A stretch of DNA of 10,526 nucleotides, from NCBI GenBank assembly GCA_964602655.1, contig CAZRSF010000117.1, positions 1-10,526 of the forward strand, written 5' to 3'. A model generated the notes under the pieces. The model did no database searches. It was not told the DNA's origin and was given only the letters and a program-made list of their open reading frames with translations. Numbering within the stretch: position 1 is the first letter of the stretch; each line of letters starts with the position of its first letter. This DNA is from Moduliflexus sp964602655. GTDB lineage: Bacteria; Moduliflexota; Moduliflexia; Moduliflexales; Moduliflexaceae. Made by a program: the position numbers and the translations under genes. Below are positions 6,507 to 10,526 of this stretch, piece after piece.

Positions 6507-6584
6507 TTAAAAACCGTAAGGCGTACACCCTGCCAACAGGAAAAGCGTCGCCAGGAAAATCAACAGAAGGATTATCCGTATCAT
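6507..6584 (-). CDS. 25-residue micro-lipoprotein (hexapeptide mature form)
   Basis: ATG at 6584 to TAA at 6507 encodes 25 residues: a short N-terminus with one arginine (MIR), an unbroken hydrophobic core of Ile, Leu, Phe and Ala, then a textbook lipobox L17-A18-G19-C20 and the tail CTPYGF. Signal peptidase II would cut before C20, leaving a six-residue lipopeptide anchored in a membrane. Very small lipoproteins are known (entericidins, colicin lysis proteins), and in enterococci cleaved lipoprotein signal peptides serve as pheromones; which, if any, applies is unknown. A Shine-Dalgarno-like AAGGA lies 11 nt before the ATG, slightly far. A perfect TATAAT (6606-6601, with TTTTCA 16 nt before it) lies just upstream, but would start RNA at about the Shine-Dalgarno, so the better promoter candidate is the distant one at 6942-6970. 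The gene stands alone between two large convergent genes. Confidence 0.55.
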   Translation of the reverse strand: MIRIILLLIFLATLFLLAGCTPYGF

Positions 6585-6616
6585 ACAATTATCATTCCTT
6601 ATTATAGATGCATTTC

Positions 6617-6912
6617 TCACGGTGAAAATGCCGGACGCCTGATACGGAGCGCGACGTTTCCGTCTGCGGCAACTCCCAAAGGCAAAGATGTGCTCTCACC
6701 CAACCCGGCATTTCCACACGAACTGCCGCCGTTTGTCAAAAGACGCCGGGAAACCGGTGTTTCTCCTGTCGCAGTCTTTTTCAGCGGTACAGTCGAGACG
6801 CTATGCTGAAAACATCAAGCACCCGTAACCCGAACCCTCGATGCACGTTTTTAATTGATGCCAGGGGGATGGGTGGCCTGTCTGCGGTCATTTGCCAGCA
6901 GACACGCATTGA
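6617..6912. other. Inverted-repeat-rich region, possible structured leader or ncRNA or repeat remnant
   Basis: About 300 bp without a credible long gene, but dense in inverted repeats. An 88-bp domain is closed by AAATGCCGG/CCGGCATTT (6626-6634 and 6705-6713), and within it GACG-GAAA-CGTC forms a tetraloop hairpin on the minus strand (6663-6652), flanked by further pairing (CGC/GCG, GGAG/CTCC). Other stems are 6741-6762 (nine pairs with a GAAA loop on the plus strand), TTTTCAGC/GCTGAAAA (6778-6785 and 6805-6812) and TGTCTGC/GCAGACA (6879-6885 and 6898-6904). A minus-strand promoter lies just to the right. An open minus frame without a good start, 6814-6617, contains ATGETPVSR and AADGNVALRIRR, which resembles from memory spurious translations of interspersed bacterial repeats. 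So either a transcribed structured RNA or old repeat DNA is possible. Confidence 0.4.
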
Positions 6913-6941
6913 TGTGTATTTGTTGTTTGTTTACATGATAT

Positions 6942-6970
6942 AGGATAACGAACGTATCAGGATTTGTCAA
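6942..6970 (-). promoter_or_regulatory. Strong sigma-70-like promoter firing into the convergent gap
   Basis: On the minus strand TTGACA (6970-6965, exact consensus) is followed by a 17-nt spacer and TATCCT (6947-6942, four of six matches). The DNA upstream, 6971-7050, is very A/T-rich, including a TTTTTTA stretch right before the -35, as in UP elements. RNA would begin near 6935 and run leftwards through the inverted-repeat region to the micro-lipoprotein, about 350 nt away. It lies behind the stop of the R-M gene, so it does not serve that gene. Confidence 0.5.
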
Positions 6971-6993
6971 TAAAAAATTAACGTTTATTAACT

Positions 6994-7021
6994 TTTGTTA
7001 TAACTCAAAGTTACTAACAAA
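6994..7021. repeat. A/T-rich hairpin in a cluster of GTTA/TAAC words
   Basis: TTTGTTATAACT pairs with AGTTACTAACAAA around a CAA loop, with one unpaired C. This hairpin belongs to a cluster between 6978 and 7053 where GTTA or TAAC occurs repeatedly (TTAACG, TATTAACT, GTTATAAC, GTTACTAAC, GTTAAG, ATAACG). It could be a regulator-binding region for the adjacent minus-strand promoter, or a 3' structure of the R-M transcript, which would pass through it after its stop at 7104. It is too irregular to be called an iteron array. Confidence 0.35.
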
Positions 7022-7103
7022 TGTTAAGCATTGATAAAATAACGAGAAACAACGATGGCAGGGGAAAATTATTCTGACGCCCAATTCTGTTCGAATCGGC
7101 ATT

Positions 7104-10100
7104 CTACTCAATCAGGCGAATCTCTTCTGGTGTCAGGGCAAACAGGGCATACACCTGACGATTGAGTTCGGTTTCGAGTTCGTCAAGGGTATGGGAAAAA
7201 TCGGCGATCTTTGTGCGTTCGGCGGCGAGCCATTGTTCCCATTCATTCCGCGCTGCGAGCGGAATCTCGGCTTTGAAGCATTTTTTGATTTCAGCGCGGA
7301 AGGCGGCGAAATCGAGCGTCCACCAGTTCGTCAGTTTGGTGTTGAGTTCCGCGTTCCGTTCCGGCGAACAGAGATCGGGAATGCGGCGGCGCACCGCTTC
7401 TTGCGCGGCGTAGCGGGCTTCGGCGGTCTGCTGGCAGCGTTGCGCGAGGTCGGCGATGGCGGCTTTCTGGGCGTCGGTGGCGTCGGGGATGGGAAGCTTT
7501 TCAATATTTTGAGTGGTTGCTTCATAAAATCCGCCACGCATCATTGTTGTCAAACTCGTAAAAATAAACCATATCACATGACTTTGCAATATTCCCAATT
7601 CGAAATAGCCCGTATTAGGGAAAATATAACATTTATTATTCGTAAAAAGATTTTGTGTATCAAATGAAAACAAGGGGGCTGGCTGAAAATGTCCATAAAT
7701 AATTTTCGGTTCTTGAAAACGATTATAATAGGCGCAAGCTCTCAATTCCCACCAGAAATCACCTTTATCGCCACGTTTTTTCGCGTTCTCCGCAAACGGC
7801 TCTAAATGTTTTGTTATTTGTGGAAAGCGTTCGTTCAATTTTGCCCAGGCTTCTTGTTCTGTGACACTTCCAAAATGCTTGAGCGTCCAGCCTTTTGGAA
7901 ACAAAATCAACCATAAGTTTCGTGATTCGACATGCCAGGGCTTTAAATCTTTTCCTTCCAAAAACGGTTTCAGGATGTCTTTGGCTTGCGGTTCGTTGGC
8001 GATAATGGCGTCATAGGTTGATTGGTCTATAACAAACGCTTCATTTAATCCTGTCAGGATTCCTCGATATGGCGAACCATACAATTCTTTCAGCGTTTTC
8101 TTCCCTTCAATAATCCTTTTTCGGAGTTGTGCAAATCCATCACCTTCTAAACGCCAACTTTCCTCATTTAGCAGGGTTTGCGGCATGGTGGCTGCATGAG
8201 CATTAAACGCTTTGAACAAATCGTCTTCGGGAGTCTTTTGGAAGGCGAGAAAGCGCACGTCATGCTGGTTGTCCGGTGTCGCGTTCGTCAGAATCAGAAT
8301 CGCCGGATAGGTCGTCACGCCCTCGAACACTTGCATATCGCCGAAATCCACGATCTGTTCAATCGTCGCGTTCGCGGCAAGATAGCGGCGCAGATTCTGG
8401 CCGCTGCCGGTTTTGAAAAAGGTGCTGGAGGAGATGTAGCCGAGTTTGCCGTTCGGCTTGAGCAGGCGCAGGCCGCGTTCGAAAAAGTAGGTGTAGAGGT
8501 CTGCCACGCCGTTATACACCTCGTACCGTTTCTGCAACAATGGCTTCAGATGCGAAAAGAACTCCTGCCGCACGTATGGCGGATTACCAAGCACCACGTC
8601 GAACCCGCCCTGCTCGAAGACTTCGGGAAACGCGGTTTTCCATCGGAAGGAAGCCCGGCCATCAATGGCCGGGCTAAAAGCTAAAGCAGGCTGAAGCCCG
8701 CTCAAGGGCGCTTCAGCGTCCTTCGTTTTTGAGCCAAGCGATTGATCGTTAGGCTCAAGCAAGCTGTCGCCGACTAAAGCAGGCTGAAGCCCGCTCAAGG
8801 GCGCTTCAGCGTCCTTCATTTTTGAGCCTGGCGATTGATCGCCAGGTTCAAGCAAACTGTCGCCGACGCGCAGATTGTGATCCAGCGAGTTCAGCACTTT
8901 GCCGTATTTCGCGGTTTTCAGCCAGAGCGAAAGTTTCGTGATTTCGATGGATTCGGCGTTGATGTCCACGCCGTACAGATTTTGCGTCAGAATTTCGCGG
9001 TCAGGGTCGAACAGCCCGAACTGAGCCGCCTTCAATTCCGCCAACGTGCCGTTGACGCGGTTATATTCGTCGAGCAGAAATTCGAACGCCGCCACCAAAA
9101 ACGCGCCGGAGCCGCAGGCCGGATCAACCACTTTCAGGCGGCGCAGCCGCTCCTGATAGTCGCGCCAGAAGGCGATTTCTTCTTTCTGGCTTTTCCATTC
9201 TCCGGCGCGGTCGCCCGCCTTGATGCGCCGGTCGGCGGAAGCGTTCCACAGGGCGTCGAATTGCTCGCGCAAATAGCCTCCGAGCGCCTTTTCGACGATA
9301 AAACGGGTGATGGCGTCGGGCGTATAAACTACGCCCTCTTTTTTGCGCTTCCCCGCGCCGTCGAGTTCCTGGCCGCTCGCTTCGGCCTGCAACGCTTCGA
9401 GATCGGTGATGGATTGCTCGAAAATATGCCCCAGAATCGTGACGCTGACTTCGCTGGCGAAATCGTACTCGCCGAGCTGCTTGAACGCCTGACAGACGGC
9501 GTCGCTGACGCGCAGCGTCTCCGGCAGCGCGTCGGGGCGAAACAGGCCACCGTTATACGCCGGAATATTCAGCGCCTTGTTCCCTTCGTTGACCGACCGA
9601 AACAGCCCCTTGAAATTTTCCCAGATCGGGCGCGGATTGTACGGATCGCGGTGCGTGTATGCCTGCGCCAGCGACTGATTCGGCAGCAGCCCTTTGTCCT
9701 CGGCAAACGCGATAAACAATATCCGATCTAAAATCGTCTGCGCGTGGGCAATCAATTCGAATTGCGCGATGTCGGGGTTTTCGGCGGCAAGCGTGGTGAT
9801 TAATTTTTTACGCAGGGCTTTATAATCCTGATAGAGCGCGTTGGTAATCTCTTTCTCCCGTTTCGCGCTCTCTTCCAGCAGATCGCGGGTGTAGCCGCCC
9901 AACAGATGCTCGGCGGAGAGGAGCAGCATAAAGGTCGCGTATTGCTGCGGATCGGTCAGTTGGTCGAGTTTCCAGACTTCATACGCCTGCCGGCCATATC
10001 CGACGGCATAGAGGCGCACTTCGACATAGTTCGACACCAAGACCCATTTCGCCCCCGGCGCATCCATCGCGTATTCCCACGCCTGCTGCACCGGGCTTTT

Positions 10101-10463
10101 ATGGCGTCCCGGCATAATCGCGTCAAGGTCTTTGGTCTTCGCCCCTTTCAATTCGAACGGCGCGATTACGTCGGACTGATGGGCGCTGAAGCGTCCGAGC
10201 GCGACATCCACGCTCCCTTTGCCGATCTGCTGCTCCTGTTGCAGATTCCATTCCAGCGCCGCGCCGAAACCGGTATAACCGAGCAGCTCAATCAATATCG
10301 AGTGGATGAAATGCCCATGCAGCGCGGTTTCCTTCTGCGTCAGGATCGCGCCGGAAACGATGCTCTCGCGCCAGGCGTTCAGCAGAGGCAGATGTTTCTC
10401 CGGGATCGCCTGCGCGTGCTGCGCAACGGCCTTTTTGATGATCTGCGGGTGAAAAAGATTCAT
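7104..10463 (-). CDS. Type IIG restriction-modification enzyme (nuclease-methylase-TRD fusion)
   Basis: A 1119-residue single-chain enzyme that both cuts and N6-adenine-methylates DNA. Residues below count from a GTG at 10496 (subtract 11 for the chosen ATG). Order: PD-(D/E)XK nuclease with D97 and E115-L-K117 in the FELKG strand; helical linker; SAM-binding motif DPACGSGAF (458-466) after YTPDAITRFIVEKAL; YGVDINAESIEI (508-519); catalytic NPPY (638-641); then a TaqI-like recognition domain (GILTGLNEAFVID, KPFLEGKDLKPWHV) and a helical C-terminus. All key residues are present. Odd: between the GDSL segment (545-548) and FRWKTAFPEVF (617-627) lie about 65 extra residues encoded by palindromic repeat DNA, including two 31-residue copies. 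Start: an in-frame TAG lies at 10505-10503, so only GTG 10496 or ATG 10463 is possible; the GTG falls inside an inverted repeat and neither has a clear Shine-Dalgarno, so ATG is preferred. No separate methylase or specificity subunit is seen, as expected for type IIG. Confidence 0.92.
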   Translation of the reverse strand: MNLFHPQIIKKAVAQHAQAIPEKHLPLLNAWRESIVSGAILTQKETALHGHFIHSILIELLGYTGFGAALEWNLQQEQQIGKGSVDVALGRFSAHQSDVIAPFELKGAKTKDLDAIMPGRHKSPVQQAWEYAMDAPGAKWVLVSNYVEVRLYAVGYGRQAYEVWKLDQLTDPQQYATFMLLLSAEHLLGGYTRDLLEESAKREKEITNALYQDYKALRKKLITTLAAENPDIAQFELIAHAQTILDRILFIAFAEDKGLLPNQSLAQAYTHRDPYNPRPIWENFKGLFRSVNEGNKALNIPAYNGGLFRPDALPETLRVSDAVCQAFKQLGEYDFASEVSVTILGHIFEQSITDLEALQAEASGQELDGAGKRKKEGVVYTPDAITRFIVEKALGGYLREQFDALWNASADRRIKAGDRAGEWKSQKEEIAFWRDYQERLRRLKVVDPACGSGAFLVAAFEFLLDEYNRVNGTLAELKAAQFGLFDPDREILTQNLYGVDINAESIEITKLSLWLKTAKYGKVLNSLDHNLRVGDSLLEPGDQSPGSKMKDAEAPLSGLQPALVGDSLLEPNDQSLGSKTKDAEAPLSGLQPALAFSPAIDGRASFRWKTAFPEVFEQGGFDVVLGNPPYVRQEFFSHLKPLLQKRYEVYNGVADLYTYFFERGLRLLKPNGKLGYISSSTFFKTGSGQNLRRYLAANATIEQIVDFGDMQVFEGVTTYPAILILTNATPDNQHDVRFLAFQKTPEDDLFKAFNAHAATMPQTLLNEESWRLEGDGFAQLRKRIIEGKKTLKELYGSPYRGILTGLNEAFVIDQSTYDAIIANEPQAKDILKPFLEGKDLKPWHVESRNLWLILFPKGWTLKHFGSVTEQEAWAKLNERFPQITKHLEPFAENAKKRGDKGDFWWELRACAYYNRFQEPKIIYGHFQPAPLFSFDTQNLFTNNKCYIFPNTGYFELGILQSHVIWFIFTSLTTMMRGGFYEATTQNIEKLPIPDATDAQKAAIADLAQRCQQTAEARYAAQEAVRRRIPDLCSPERNAELNTKLTNWWTLDFAAFRAEIKKCFKAEIPLAARNEWEQWLAAERTKIADFSHTLDELETELNRQVYALFALTPEEIRLIE
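8652..8675. repeat. 24-bp palindromic element inside the R-M coding sequence
   Basis: Arms AGCCCGGCCAT and ATGGCCGGGCT are perfect reverse complements around a two-base centre. On the minus strand it encodes SPAIDGRA (about residues 608-615), directly before the conserved FRWKTAFPEVF of the methylase. The pattern 'AGCCCGGCC...GGCCGGGCTAAAAGC' followed by GGCTGAAGCCCG looks like interspersed repeat DNA rather than conserved protein-coding sequence. The frame is preserved. Confidence 0.75.
8681..8866. repeat. Two tandem 93-bp units inside the R-M gene, each with two hairpins
   Basis: Unit 1 is 8681-8773 and unit 2 is 8774-8866. They differ at 7 of 93 bases. The length equals 31 codons, so the reading frame is kept, and each unit encodes VGDSLLEP..DQS.GSK.KDAEAPLSGLQPAL (conserved positions shown in part). 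Each unit contains a hairpin with arms GCTGAAGC/GCTTCAGC (8690-8717 and 8783-8810) and a 30-bp palindrome (8729-8758 and 8822-8851). The first eight codons of the unit, VGDSLLEP, look native to the methylase; the rest looks inserted. Apparent history: insertion of repeat DNA next to GDSLLEP, then a tandem duplication covering both. Confidence 0.9.
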
Positions 10464-10487
10464 AAGCGTTTTGCTGGCATCGAACGG

Positions 10488-10520
10488 AAACCTCACAGGT
10501 CTCTAAGACCTGTGAGGTTT
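10488..10520. repeat. 15-bp inverted repeat at the start of the R-M gene
   Basis: AAACCTCACAGGTCT and AGACCTGTGAGGTTT are perfect reverse complements around a 3-nt centre (CTA). The alternative GTG start of the R-M gene (10496) lies inside it, and the in-frame stop TAG at 10505-10503 is in its centre. On the plus strand TTTT follows at the right arm, so it could act as an intrinsic terminator in that direction. It also looks like an interspersed palindromic repeat. The window ends six bases later, so the wider context is not visible. Confidence 0.75.
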
Positions 10521-10526
10521 TGATCC

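Noticed and set aside
6601..6628. Promoter TTTTCA-N16-TATAAT just before the micro-lipoprotein
   Set aside because: The -10 is perfect, but the start of RNA would fall at or after the AAGGA Shine-Dalgarno, giving an almost leaderless message; kept only as a remark in the gene entry.
8681..8866. CRISPR-like repeats
   Set aside because: Only two directly abutting 93-bp units without spacers, in frame within a clear enzyme gene; this is a tandem duplication.
8835..9731. Long plus-strand open frame (298 codons) opposite the R-M gene
   Set aside because: It is the antisense shadow of a gene with complete catalytic motifs; the protein is Arg/Gln/Phe/Val-rich and shows no family features.
7104..10496. 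BREX or DISARM methylase as part of a multi-gene defence system
   Set aside because: The protein has its own PD-(D/E)XK nuclease and TaqI-like recognition domain, and no BREX or DISARM partner genes are in the window; the single-chain type IIG reading explains it fully.

Overview
The window is a stretch of bacterial chromosome, about half G+C by eye, with ordinary housekeeping and metabolic genes on the left and a restriction-modification island on the right. The host is not certain. A bacterial glutaminyl-tRNA synthetase, a secreted six-cysteine protein with an 'AWRCMVG...YDPC' signature that I associate from memory with Chloroflexota/Actinobacteria proteins, a stand-alone LUD-domain protein and many perfect DNA palindromes together lean towards an environmental Chloroflexota-like (Anaerolineae-type) bacterium. 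This is an inference, not a demonstrated assignment.

Layout. At 2-703 (+) is the 3' part of a CPBP-family membrane protease, followed after 14 nt by an AcuC-like histone-deacetylase-fold enzyme (718-1875, +). An A/T-rich gap holds a TTGACA promoter overlapped by two tandem 16-bp palindromes, and then an alpha/beta hydrolase (2046-2870, +). A 26-bp perfect palindrome separates it from the convergent glnS (4648-2924, -). The glnS leader has two strong hairpins and a 16-bp palindrome over a TTGACA. Upstream of that is a secreted cysteine-rich protein of unknown function (5468-4857, -). It is divergent from a LUD/DUF162 protein (5691-6329, +), whose leader has a 12-bp direct repeat.

The gap 6330-7103 lies between two convergent large genes, yet it is not empty. 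It contains a good minus-strand promoter (TTGACA-N17-TATCCT), about 300 nt rich in inverted repeats, and a 25-residue lipoprotein gene (6584-6507, -) that is too short for usual gene finding. A hairpin directly follows its stop codon.

The right third is one large minus-strand gene (10463-7104) for a single-chain type IIG restriction-modification enzyme: PD-(D/E)XK nuclease, N6-adenine methylase with DPACGSGAF and NPPY, and TaqI-like target-recognition domain. Between the methylase GDSL (motif III-like) segment and NPPY it carries an in-frame block of palindromic repeat DNA. Part of that block is duplicated as two 93-bp (31-codon) units about 92% identical. This is the most unusual feature of the window: structured repeat DNA that appears to have invaded and then expanded inside a coding sequence without breaking the frame. 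Related palindrome-plus-GGCTGAAGYCC DNA occurs in the nearby intergenic gap, and another inverted repeat covers the start of the same gene.

No complete new defence or biosynthetic system is evident. Most neighbouring genes look functionally unrelated. The strongest leads are the repeat-invaded R-M gene and the micro-lipoprotein with its structured upstream region.
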